Assembly: GCA_013177805.1 (NCBI GenBank)
Contig: JABLXU010000040.1
Coordinates: 1-64,000 of the forward strand
Source: Candidatus Omnitrophota bacterium
GTDB lineage: Bacteria > Hinthialibacterota > Hinthialibacteria > Hinthialibacterales > Hinthialibacteraceae
Reading direction: 5' to 3'
DNA length: 64,000 bases
In this document: positions 27,605 to 36,492 of the stretch, piece by piece
How the letters are laid out: each line of letters starts with the position of its first letter
Position numbering within the stretch: position 1 is the first letter of the stretch
Translations under genes and position numbers: made by a program
The notes under the pieces: model-generated
The model's input: the letters and a program-made list of their open reading frames with translations, nothing else
The model's database searches: none
What the model was told of the DNA's origin: nothing

Positions 27605-29395
27605 TCAAACTGTCTCGCCCGCCGGGGCAAGATACTCGATTGATTCCTCAAACCGCCGGCTTTCAATACAGGCCAATCCCAGGGTATCGCGGATTTCCGG
27701 ATCGGAGGGATCGAGATTGTGGGCCTGCCGCAGGGCCAGGTAAGCGGCTTCGGTTTTTTGTTGTTTCAAACAGGCCTTCCCGTATTCCAGCAATGCTTCT
27801 TTTTGGACGGCCGGATCATTCAACAGAGGAGTCAGCACGGCGGCTTGTTCTTCATGCCGCCCCTGACCACCAAGGGCTCGGGCTAACAACAGCAGAATCC
27901 GCGGATCTCCCGGATTGTTTTCCAACATCCCGCGGCATAGCGTTTCGGCTTCCTCGTACTCTCCCCGGTCGATATGAGATTGAGCCAGATGCCGGGTGAT
28001 TTCAGGATGGCCGGGAAGCTGTTCGGCGGCAGCCAGAAAAGCTTGGTGCGCGCTGTGAAAATCGCCCCTACCCCGGTACGCCAACCCCAAGTGCATATAA
28101 ATCAAGCCATTGTTCACACCCCGGGAGATGGCTTCCTTCAGTAAGGCGGTTCCCTGGGCAAAATCTCCCGCGCGGGTCAGGGCCATGGCCAGGCGTTCCA
28201 GGGTTTTGAGCGAGTTGGGTTTCGCTTCCCGCACAGCCAGCAGCAGCGGAACGGCGGCGTCCCATTGTTCCAAATCAAACGCCAAGACAGCGGCATGGGT
28301 GAGAAGAGCGGTGTGCGAGGGGTGGTATCGCAAGGCTTCCTGATAGACCGCGAGTGCCTCGGCGGGCCGTCCGGTGTTTTCCAGCAACCGGCCCAGCTCA
28401 AGGCTGATATCCAAACGCGCGGGCTGACAGGCGGCGGCTTTGCGCAACGCCTCGATTTCGTTCGCGCTGTCGCCTTTCCGGGCCCAACATTTCCGCAGCT
28501 CGAGGTACAGGCCGGCGGTCTCCCCGAGCGTCAAGGCGTTTTGCAATTCCGTAATGGCATAATCGGTTTGGTCCTGCGCGAGATAATGGCGGGCCATCTC
28601 GAGATGACGGCCGAACTCCGCCCGCCGGATGGCGGGGGAGATCTGCACCAGCCGGGCGATAAAACGTCTAAGTGCCTCGACACGCTGCTCGAACGAAAGA
28701 TCCGCAATCTTTTTCTGCATCAAGATTTCAATCCGCGCCCGCTGGGCCGTGTCCAGAAATTGGAGGTAGTTTTCCGCGGAATGACGCAACGTGGCCTCTA
28801 CGCCCAAGTCCTTGTTCCGTTCCCGGTTAAATTGGGTGAATAGGTTCAGGATTTGACTCCGGAGACGCTGCATCGCTTGAATCAGGTTGCGCAGTTGCAA
28901 CACTTGATTTTGCATAGCGGCCCGTGGTTTTCCGGTAAGGTTCTCCGACTGCGGGCTCCGGTCTTTAACCTCGAGGCGAGGTTCCAGTTCGCGGCGCAGA
29001 CGTTCCAACCGGATTTGCCCTGCCAAGAACAATTCAGCTTGCTCCAGGAACGCGGCGCCATGAGCCATCGTCTCCTGGGAAAGACGTTTCATTTTGCAGT
29101 CGATATCGAGCCGCCGGCGGATTTTCAACAACTCGTTTTGCAAATCCCGCGCCTTCCCTGGCGCCAGCAGAGCTTGAAAATATTCTGTGGGATTTTCGTT
29201 CTGGATGGTGGCGAGAATCGAACGGAACGACTCGGCCATCTGGGAATATTTCAGTTTCTCGCGGAGTTCCCGGGCTTGTTTCTGGCTTTGTTCGCGCAGT
29301 TCCTTCAACGCGGAACCGGGAGGCAAATACGGCCCCTCCTCCTCATCCGGATCGCCGGAAAAAATGTCCTCGAAGGGAGGCTGGTCGTCATTCAT
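27605..29395 (-). CDS. Coiled-coil and TPR protein, coupled to a FapA-like gene
   Basis: 596 residues. An acidic N-terminus (DPDEEEGPYLPPG) and a long charged region with coiled-coil character (about 25-260) precede TPR repeats in the C-terminal half: DYAITELQNALTLG, NEIEALRKAAACQP, PAEALAVYQEALRYHP and EEAETLCRGMLENNP. No signal or catalytic motif. It starts at ATG 29395 with an ATGAATGA overlap to the upstream gene, so both products are made from one message. I infer a scaffold partner. Confidence 0.8.
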   Translation of the reverse strand: MNDDQPPFEDIFSGDPDEEEGPYLPPGSALKELREQSQKQARELREKLKYSQMAESFRSILATIQNENPTEYFQALLAPGKARDLQNELLKIRRRLDIDCKMKRLSQETMAHGAAFLEQAELFLAGQIRLERLRRELEPRLEVKDRSPQSENLTGKPRAAMQNQVLQLRNLIQAMQRLRSQILNLFTQFNRERNKDLGVEATLRHSAENYLQFLDTAQRARIEILMQKKIADLSFEQRVEALRRFIARLVQISPAIRRAEFGRHLEMARHYLAQDQTDYAITELQNALTLGETAGLYLELRKCWARKGDSANEIEALRKAAACQPARLDISLELGRLLENTGRPAEALAVYQEALRYHPSHTALLTHAAVLAFDLEQWDAAVPLLLAVREAKPNSLKTLERLAMALTRAGDFAQGTALLKEAISRGVNNGLIYMHLGLAYRGRGDFHSAHQAFLAAAEQLPGHPEITRHLAQSHIDRGEYEEAETLCRGMLENNPGDPRILLLLARALGGQGRHEEQAAVLTPLLNDPAVQKEALLEYGKACLKQQKTEAAYLALRQAHNLDPSDPEIRDTLGLACIESRRFEESIEYLAPAGETV

Positions 29396-31130
29396 CGGCT
29401 TCATCCTTTTCCTCGAAATGACGTTCCTGAAACGGTAACACGGCAATTTGATCGCCGCTCACCACAAGGGTTGCAGGGCCGGTGGGTTTCGTAGGGACGA
29501 AGGTGTGCTCCTGGATGCGGATTTCGGCGCCGGGGAAAATTTGCTTCCGGGCACGGACCATGCGCACCTTCGCGTTGGCCTTTTGCAGTGCCTCTTCGGC
29601 CTGGAGACACTGTTTCTGCTTGTCAACCAAGATTTTGTCCAATTTGGCAAGATTGGATTTCATCTTGGACAATACGGCGGCCTGGGAGGGAGAAAGACTT
29701 CCGGCTTTCTTCTCGATGTCCGAAAGACTGGTTATCCGGGCGGCGGTTTTCGCCCGGCGGTCTTGAAGCGATTCCAAAGTGGCCTTCAAGGTGTGAATCT
29801 TTTGAGTAATTTCCGCCAGGTCATACCCTAAGTGGATACGCGTGCGGACCCCGATTTCCGAACCGATCACATCGGCGCACAAGTCATCGGCGGCCTCAGC
29901 CAAACCGCCGAGAATTTCCGCGTTGCGTTCGATCAGGGCAATGCGCGGGGCGCGCAGGAAAGATTGGATCACCGAACCATGAACCAGTAGGCTCTCTCCA
30001 GCGCAAACCCAGGCGGCATTGATGAACTTCGCTTCCACCCGGTGATCGGCTTGGATATGGGCTTCGGATTTTCCCTGCACGCCACCCGGAAGAAAAACGT
30101 TCCCCCGGGCGTGAATCCGGCTGCCTTCCACCGTCCCCTGAACTAGTATGTCCTGCTCGGACTCGACGGTGAATCCGCTCAGCACATTGCCGCGCACATG
30201 GACGCTGACGGCGGAACGGATGTTGCCGGTGGTGTAATCCACATCGCCGGGAATCTCCAGGATGGGAGCGATGATAATACGCGGTCCGTCCTTGTAAGCG
30301 CAACCGTCCACTGTGGACACCAGGGACAATCCATCCTCTCCGGGAACGGTATTGGGAATGGAAGGAAAAGGAATATCTATGCCGTCCCGGCAAGGAATGG
30401 GTTCCCCATACACGTTAAGACCAGGGATGCCCGGTGTCGGGGGGGTTTTTTTGAGCACGATCTGGCCCGCTTTGACACTGCGGATCCAATCCAGCTCCTT
30501 GAAATTCGCGCGGCCATTCTCTTGGATGGCGGGAACACCTGTGGAGGGATGTAAATCCAGACAATCCTCTATCACCGCGTCGGTGCCGGGGACGGGATAT
30601 TTACCGGTGACGACCTTGAACAAACGGCCGGGTTTGCGGAGCAACAGATCGATGTTTTTCTCGATCAGGTCGCCGTGAAAACCCAACCGTTCCAAGCCGG
30701 CCTTGATGAGATCCGGATTCCAATATTGCTCAAAGCCCTTGTCGATCAACGCGCGGACGGTCATTTGATCCTGGCTGACGTGCACCTCGGGACCGATGCG
30801 GAGCACGGTATCCACCAAGAAAGGAGCGGAAGGGTGCTCCGCCGTGGCTCCATATACTTCCGGAGCCAGTTTGCCTGCGGAAACGGATCGCCTCAGAATA
30901 TCATCAAGGGATTTGATCACACTGAACAGGATCGTACGCAAGCGGATGGCCGGTAAATTGACCGCCCAATCCTGGAGTTGTTGAATCAGCGAGAGGGAGG
31001 CACGGAGTTGATTGGCGATAGGCCCGCCGCCAGGTTGGCGCTCCACGGCGTCAATGGTTTGTTCCAATCCCTTCTTCAAATGGACGGCAATTTCCGCATA
31101 ATTGACGGCGACCTGGGTGGATTCGTTCAT
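29388..31130 (-). CDS. FapA-like (DUF342) protein
   Basis: 580 residues from ATG 31130, preceded by GGAAGG. The central block is the FapA/DUF342 beta-rich region: VKAGQIVLKKTPPTPGIPGLNVYG, then DGCAYKDGPRI, GDVDYTTGNIRSAVSVHVRGNVLSGF, and KSEAHIQADHRVEAKFINAAWV. Residues past about 440 are predicted coiled coil. The family is linked to envelope or flagellum assembly and cell-cycle processes, but its biochemistry is poorly known. The coupled TPR gene follows. Confidence 0.85.
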   Translation of the reverse strand: MNESTQVAVNYAEIAVHLKKGLEQTIDAVERQPGGGPIANQLRASLSLIQQLQDWAVNLPAIRLRTILFSVIKSLDDILRRSVSAGKLAPEVYGATAEHPSAPFLVDTVLRIGPEVHVSQDQMTVRALIDKGFEQYWNPDLIKAGLERLGFHGDLIEKNIDLLLRKPGRLFKVVTGKYPVPGTDAVIEDCLDLHPSTGVPAIQENGRANFKELDWIRSVKAGQIVLKKTPPTPGIPGLNVYGEPIPCRDGIDIPFPSIPNTVPGEDGLSLVSTVDGCAYKDGPRIIIAPILEIPGDVDYTTGNIRSAVSVHVRGNVLSGFTVESEQDILVQGTVEGSRIHARGNVFLPGGVQGKSEAHIQADHRVEAKFINAAWVCAGESLLVHGSVIQSFLRAPRIALIERNAEILGGLAEAADDLCADVIGSEIGVRTRIHLGYDLAEITQKIHTLKATLESLQDRRAKTAARITSLSDIEKKAGSLSPSQAAVLSKMKSNLAKLDKILVDKQKQCLQAEEALQKANAKVRMVRARKQIFPGAEIRIQEHTFVPTKPTGPATLVVSGDQIAVLPFQERHFEEKDEADE

Positions 31131-31413
31131 CCCGCCCTTCCAAGCCTGTGAATTGTATTTTTCTCCCCATCCGGTTCCTTCCCGGCAAAGAGCGGATCGA
31201 AACCGGACTGGAATGATAAAAGGCCGGATCGATGAAGCATCGCGAAATCCACCGCTCCCCCCTGCCCCCAATCCACTCCCCCAACCTAAAAAAGGAGGAG
31301 GTCTTCATCGCCACGCTCTCAGGATTATACCCTGAGAATGCTCTTGCCGGGCCACCGGCGCTTGGAACTGAGTCCTGTGTTAGGACGGATGATTCATCCA
31401 GCAAACACAAGGA

Positions 31414-32154
31414 CTAACGCCGGCAAGCGGCCCATTCGATGCACTGGGCGAAAATCTTCCGGTACTCCAGTGGTTGGCGTGATGCCACGTCATGCCCCAA
31501 GGCGAAGTAAACGCAACGGGCATTGTGCACATAATGTGTGACCAGCAACGGTTCGGCGACGGTGTGACCGAAGCGTTCTTCGTTGGCCGTCATGATGACG
31601 TGGACATCGGGCCGCATCAGCAAGTTGAAATATAACTCGTCGTTGGTAATGAATGGTTTGACCCCCTCGATGATGGGATGCCCCTCGTCTTTGATGTCCA
31701 TGCGGAACTGGTGGTAGGGGCCGTGGGTGGATTTGCCGTTCACCCACATCGCGCCGAGGATGTCGATCGAATCGCGCCAATTCTGAAAGTTGGCCACGGC
31801 GAAGTGACTCACCACCAGCCCGCCCCCTTCTTTCAAAAATTGCAAAATCCCTTCTTTCACAAAGTCCGGCGGATTGCCGTTTTCCACCTGTACCTGCTCG
31901 AGCAACAACACATCGAATTTCTTGAGATTTTCAAGGCGGAGCGCTTCGAGATCGGTTTTCTCCACCGCGGTGATCTGCACCGTGGGGAAGTTTTCATTGA
32001 TGAACTGGATCGATTCCTTGGCGACGCCGGCCTCGTTGTGCGGTTCCAGGCCGATCATCAGGCATTTGACCGGTGGAAGTTCCGCGGTCCAACCCGGGGT
32101 GGCCAAACAAGCCAGACTCACGACAATAGCGGCTAAATACCGGTACGTATTCAT
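31414..32154 (-). CDS. Secreted ThuA-domain protein
   Basis: 246 residues from ATG 32154, with GGAGG seven bases upstream. A signal peptide ends near GWTAELPP. The rest resembles the ThuA/glutamine amidotransferase-like fold: DVLLLEQ, FLKEGGGLVVSHFAVANFQ, HPIIEGVKPFITNDELYFN, ARCVYFALGHD. ThuA proteins act in trehalose or other disaccharide utilisation, with uncertain chemistry. Common next to Gfo/Idh/MocA genes in related bacteria. Confidence 0.82.
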   Translation of the reverse strand: MNTYRYLAAIVVSLACLATPGWTAELPPVKCLMIGLEPHNEAGVAKESIQFINENFPTVQITAVEKTDLEALRLENLKKFDVLLLEQVQVENGNPPDFVKEGILQFLKEGGGLVVSHFAVANFQNWRDSIDILGAMWVNGKSTHGPYHQFRMDIKDEGHPIIEGVKPFITNDELYFNLLMRPDVHVIMTANEERFGHTVAEPLLVTHYVHNARCVYFALGHDVASRQPLEYRKIFAQCIEWAACRR

Positions 32155-32291
32155 TCTCTGTCCTCCGTTTACTCCAGCGGTTGTTCTGGGTTCCGCGAAG
32201 CGCAACCCCTCCTGCTCATAATCCGTTCGGTGCATCCAGGGCTATTTTCCTAAAATCCCGGCCTAGGGCAAGTGAAAGGCGCCGGAGGTAA

Positions 32292-34610
32292 TCATTTCCC
32301 GGTGCGGGAGGCAGATTCAAGGCGGGCGGCGTGGCGTTCGTAAAATTCCGCCCGGCCGGTCTCCCCGAAGGTCCGCAACAACGCTGCGGCCTGCTGGAAC
32401 AACTCGGGCCGGTCGTTCCGGAAAGCCAGGCGGGCCGCAAGGTTTTCCAATGCATGGTGGCACTGTTCCCATTCGAATTGATTCATGCGGCCATAGGCAA
32501 GAGCCAGATTCGAGTGAATGTCCCGGTCATAGATCGTATGGTTCCAGGCTTGTTGATACCATTGAATGGCTTGTTCAGGCTGGCCGCTTTCCAAAGCCCA
32601 CGCGCCTAAGGCCTTGGCCGCCGGCAGGGCGCAGGTGGTATCCAGTCCGGCCACCGCTTGCAGAAGATCCAGTCCCCTCCCGGTTTGGCCCCGCCGCAGG
32701 CTAAGCACGCCCAGCGCGTATTGTTCATACGGCATCCAGGTTGCAGTGCTATCTTCCCACTCCTGAAGCAGTTCTTGAACCTGGCTACCCTCTTCTTGAA
32801 ACAACACTGCCTGGAAGGCGCGTGCCCGCGCCACGTGTTCAAGATCGCGCAGCCGCCTCCACACGATCGCTACTTGGTCCCACATGAATTCGTATTCCAA
32901 AAGCGGCTCTGCGAACAGACCGATTACTTCCGCGGCCTCGTCCGGTTGGACAGGACGGGACCGCTGGTAGAGTTCAATACCATTCTCGGTTTCTTGATAA
33001 GCATAAGCAGACAGAGCGTGATGACTGGCCGTGAACCAAGCCGGGGGATCATCCAATGTCCGGGCCAGACGGATGGTCGTTTCATAGCGGAAGGGATCAG
33101 CCACATCCCGGTGGATTTTCTCCCGGTGAGCCGGTCCGCGGCTGGTAATGAGAAAATCGTGATACAACAGATCCAAGATGATCCGGTAGGGAGAAACACC
33201 CAGGGATTCGGCCTGAGGCCGCGCGGCCTGGAGCCACACGGAAAAGGTAAAAGCGGAGAAGCCTTCCAAGTTGGGAAGGGTCAACACCTTGAGCGGGCGG
33301 TCACCGGAAGGATGAACCATTACGATGGCCTCGGCAAGACGGCGGTGAGGGATTTGCCCCTGCCGGGGCGGGTGCGAGCGGTAGTCGAACAGACCCGTTT
33401 CCGCTTTCAGCAGACTGGTTTGAATATACCGGCCGGAAGTGGTTCCCCAATCCGCCCAACCCCATTGATTCACGGCATGCAACAGCAGCAATCCAGCGCA
33501 TAGCACGGGGACTATCCTCATTTTCCAGCGCTCCGGGAGACCGGAAAAAAGCATCGCCGCCAGCACCGCCAGGACCGGTTGGACGGGATACAGGTATTTC
33601 GGGGCAAGATTGTGATATTGAATCGTAAAAAAAACATAGGGAAACACCAATGACAACATCAACAGAACAAGCACCACCCGGATTCTCGCTTTGGGGGATT
33701 TCAGGGCCAGATAGACACTGGTGATGAATCCCGCCGCCAGGAGGAAGAGATGAATCGCTTTGATTTTCAAAGACAACAATACTGGATAATAAAGCAACAC
33801 CTCGCCGCGCCAGCCGTCCGCATACGGTGTGAAATAGCCGGAATCCCCTATCGAGACTTGATAACCCACCAAATCGGACCAATACGAAATGTACCACGGC
33901 AGGGCCAGCAAGACCGGAAAAAGGGCCAACAGGAGAAATGCTCTCCCCCAGCGCCCGAACCCCGCCCGCGGGGCGGTTTCTTCCAGCCAGGTCCCTTTGA
34001 GGAACAAATACCCCAATCCGGTCAGCAGGGGGGCGATGAGAATTACCCCGTAAAGCCACTTCAGCAGCAGTCCCGCGGCGATCACCACTCCCAAGAAGAT
34101 GAAATCCCGCTTCCGGCCTTCCTCCAAAATGCGCATCAGCAGCCCGAGAGAAGCGGCCACGCCTGCCGCCAGGGGCACTTCCGGTTCGAATTGATGCAGA
34201 AAATCATGCACGAAAGGATTGGTCATCCAATACACGCAGGCCAGCAGTCCGATCCACGGCCCCCCGGCGCGGCACCCCACGACAAAAGTCAACCCGGCCG
34301 CGGCTGATAACCAGAATCCGTTGAGTAAAACCGGCCGGTCGGGAATTTTCCCGAACAGCGAAAACATCAATGCGCCGAAGAGGCTTTGCAGCGGCGGGCG
34401 ATGGGGTACCAGCGAAGGGACTGCGGCCAGTCCCCCAAGGCCGCGCTTGTCGATCTGATCCAAAAGACGCATGCCGCCCTGCAGATAATACACACTATCC
34501 GACTGCGGCGGCGTGCCATCGAGCAGCAGCCAGGCGAAATTCTGCCCGGTGTACAGCACGATCAAGGCAAGCGCGGCCCAAACCGGCCACGCGGGACGAA
34601 TGTCACTCAT
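32292..34610 (-). CDS. GT39/PMT-like membrane protein with C-terminal TPRs
   Basis: 772 residues. The N-terminal half has about ten to twelve membrane segments and a GT-C style first loop (QSDSVYYLQGG then PHRPPLQSLF), as in ArnT/PMT-type glycosyltransferases that use polyprenyl-linked sugars. The C-terminal 250 residues are soluble with TPR-like helices (EQAIQWYQQAWNHTIYDRDIHSNLALAYGR). It starts in the stop of the next-upstream gene (ATGAGTGA overlap, 34610), so a functional pair is likely. Substrate unknown. Confidence 0.75.
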   Translation of the reverse strand: MSDIRPAWPVWAALALIVLYTGQNFAWLLLDGTPPQSDSVYYLQGGMRLLDQIDKRGLGGLAAVPSLVPHRPPLQSLFGALMFSLFGKIPDRPVLLNGFWLSAAAGLTFVVGCRAGGPWIGLLACVYWMTNPFVHDFLHQFEPEVPLAAGVAASLGLLMRILEEGRKRDFIFLGVVIAAGLLLKWLYGVILIAPLLTGLGYLFLKGTWLEETAPRAGFGRWGRAFLLLALFPVLLALPWYISYWSDLVGYQVSIGDSGYFTPYADGWRGEVLLYYPVLLSLKIKAIHLFLLAAGFITSVYLALKSPKARIRVVLVLLMLSLVFPYVFFTIQYHNLAPKYLYPVQPVLAVLAAMLFSGLPERWKMRIVPVLCAGLLLLHAVNQWGWADWGTTSGRYIQTSLLKAETGLFDYRSHPPRQGQIPHRRLAEAIVMVHPSGDRPLKVLTLPNLEGFSAFTFSVWLQAARPQAESLGVSPYRIILDLLYHDFLITSRGPAHREKIHRDVADPFRYETTIRLARTLDDPPAWFTASHHALSAYAYQETENGIELYQRSRPVQPDEAAEVIGLFAEPLLEYEFMWDQVAIVWRRLRDLEHVARARAFQAVLFQEEGSQVQELLQEWEDSTATWMPYEQYALGVLSLRRGQTGRGLDLLQAVAGLDTTCALPAAKALGAWALESGQPEQAIQWYQQAWNHTIYDRDIHSNLALAYGRMNQFEWEQCHHALENLAARLAFRNDRPELFQQAAALLRTFGETGRAEFYERHAARLESASRTGK

Positions 34611-36201
34611 CCAGGGTATCATCCGGCAAGGGAATGACCGCATGGTTTAACTCGAGGACCGGCGCGAAACGGTATTCCTGGCCCGGCACTAAATACACAT
34701 CCCGCCGCCAGGATTGATAACCGCGCTCCACGGGGACCAGGCGAATGTCGGCGTATCCCGCGCGGATGTTCTTTTGCCGTATCGGCGTTCTCCCCAACTC
34801 CAGACTCCGCAAAAAGGCGCGGGCGGTGACCGGTTGAGGATCGTATTCAATGGTAACATACCCCCGGTCCGAGAGCCACCCGGAGTTCCGGAGCAGGACG
34901 GGGAGGCTGAGCACGAGATGCAGGGCGATGGCCGCGGCGGCCAGTTGGCGGAAGACACCAGGGCGCAAGAACCGCCAGGCGGCAAAGACGGCGAAGAGAT
35001 TTAAGGGAATCGCCATGGTGACGAAGAGATCCCAATCACGGGGCGGGACGGCTGGATGCCCCAGCAAATCCCAGGTCCGCAAATAGAGTTGCGGATAGAA
35101 CAGTGTGGACCAAATCAAGGCCCATACCGAAAAATGGAGCAGAAAGAGCAGCCAGGGATTCGTCCATACCGCGCGCCGCTTTCCCCAGAGAAATATCAAC
35201 ATCCAAAGAACTCCAAAAGGTGCCAGGAAAAAATGCAGAAACCATTTGACCTCCAAATGCATCCAAGAAAACATCTCGAAATGAAACGCCCCGGGATCGT
35301 AGCCCGGACGGAGAGGAGCCAGATGCTCGAGCAAAGGTTCAGCCCGCAGATGAAAGAACGAGCGCACCAAAAACAAGATCAACCACGGAGAAAATAAAAT
35401 CCACCAGGGGCGCAACTCTTTTTTAAGGGACGCCGGGCATCGCACCGCGTAATATAAGAACGAGAGAAGGATCGTTATATAAAAAACATGTTCGAATGGC
35501 TTGCGGTGCAGCAACGCCGCGGCTATGAAAATCCCCAAAAAAGAAATCGTTTTCGCCACATCCCGCCGGGACAAGCACACCTCCCGGTGATTCCCTTTCC
35601 CGGCAAGGGGAATCAAAGGGAGCAAGGCCGGGTAATAAAACACGCCGCTGGAATGAAATCCGGTGGCCAGGGCCATCACCACGCTGGGCCAGAAAGGGGA
35701 ACGGTTTTCATAAATCGTTTTCCAGGACAATGTGACGCTGACCATCAGCAAGGCGCAGGTCCAGGAGTAGAATTCCACATGGCCGCAGAACGTTTGCAGG
35801 ACCATGGTGGTGGAAGGAAACAGCAGAAGCAGCCATTGGTCGATCCGGGAGTCGGCGGCATCACGGGCTAACGTGTGCAGTGCATAAAAAAAGACCAGGC
35901 CGGCGGCGCAGGACGAAAGGGCGATGATATCTTCCACCCACCAATGCAAAAGAGGATGGAGGGTGAAGAACAAGCCGCGGTAAAGCAGATAGGAAAGCGG
36001 ATTGCGGGATAAGGTCACGGCATAGGCCTGCTCGCCGACGACTTGTTTGCAGCAAAACAGGCCGTCGCCGATCCCCAGATTCCAGGAACGGAAAGTCCAA
36101 AGTAACCACCCCACCAGCAGGAGCGTTACTACTTTCCAAAGGACACGCGCCCAACACCCCGGAGCCGGCGCAACCAATGATAGCGAAGTGGAATCACACA
36201 T
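34603..36201 (-). CDS. Large polytopic membrane protein, unknown function
   Basis: 532 residues, about eleven hydrophobic segments and a short C-terminal soluble part. An early polar loop (GDGLFCCKQVVGEQAY) and conserved-looking HVEFYSWTCALL hint at GT-C type glycosyltransferases, but I see no decisive motif. Coupled to the next gene, which has a clearer GT-C look. Proposed to act on the same lipid-linked sugar or on envelope polysaccharide. Confidence 0.65.
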   Translation of the reverse strand: MCDSTSLSLVAPAPGCWARVLWKVVTLLLVGWLLWTFRSWNLGIGDGLFCCKQVVGEQAYAVTLSRNPLSYLLYRGLFFTLHPLLHWWVEDIIALSSCAAGLVFFYALHTLARDAADSRIDQWLLLLFPSTTMVLQTFCGHVEFYSWTCALLMVSVTLSWKTIYENRSPFWPSVVMALATGFHSSGVFYYPALLPLIPLAGKGNHREVCLSRRDVAKTISFLGIFIAAALLHRKPFEHVFYITILLSFLYYAVRCPASLKKELRPWWILFSPWLILFLVRSFFHLRAEPLLEHLAPLRPGYDPGAFHFEMFSWMHLEVKWFLHFFLAPFGVLWMLIFLWGKRRAVWTNPWLLFLLHFSVWALIWSTLFYPQLYLRTWDLLGHPAVPPRDWDLFVTMAIPLNLFAVFAAWRFLRPGVFRQLAAAAIALHLVLSLPVLLRNSGWLSDRGYVTIEYDPQPVTARAFLRSLELGRTPIRQKNIRAGYADIRLVPVERGYQSWRRDVYLVPGQEYRFAPVLELNHAVIPLPDDTLDE

Positions 36202-36261
36202 GCCTAGTAGAATACCAAGAACCGGTTAGAAATGCAGACCCGTGGGAAACAGCCCGCTGAA

Positions 36262-36420
36262 GGTCTCGATTGATCCGAATGCAGTATATTTCCAACACGC
36301 TACTCGTGATAAAAGGATTGATGGGAATGAGGATCAGTGGGAACGCCAACCGATTTCCTTTCCCTCCGGGAGTAGATCAAGGTAAGGGAAGTCCTGAAAA
36401 AGGGGTTAAACCATAAGATC
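36262..36420 (+). repeat. Family A repeat, extended copy
   Basis: GAATGCAGTATAT..CTCGTGATA..GGATTGATGGGAATG leads into TTTCCTTTCCCTCCGGGAG (36354-36372) and AAGGGAAGTCCTGAAAAAGG, then GGGCAATCGCG, in the same order as in 18836 and 46712. Confidence 0.6.
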
Positions 36421-36492
36421 CGGGCAATCGCGAGAAGAATCATCCCACGTCGTATGGTCAATCAATTTATCCATATGGAGGAAGAAAGTTTC

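Noticed and set aside
31131..31413. Structured RNA between ThuA and FapA-like genes
   Set aside because: A few short hairpins (TCTCAGG/CCTGAGA and others) but nothing resembling a known class or a conserved fold.
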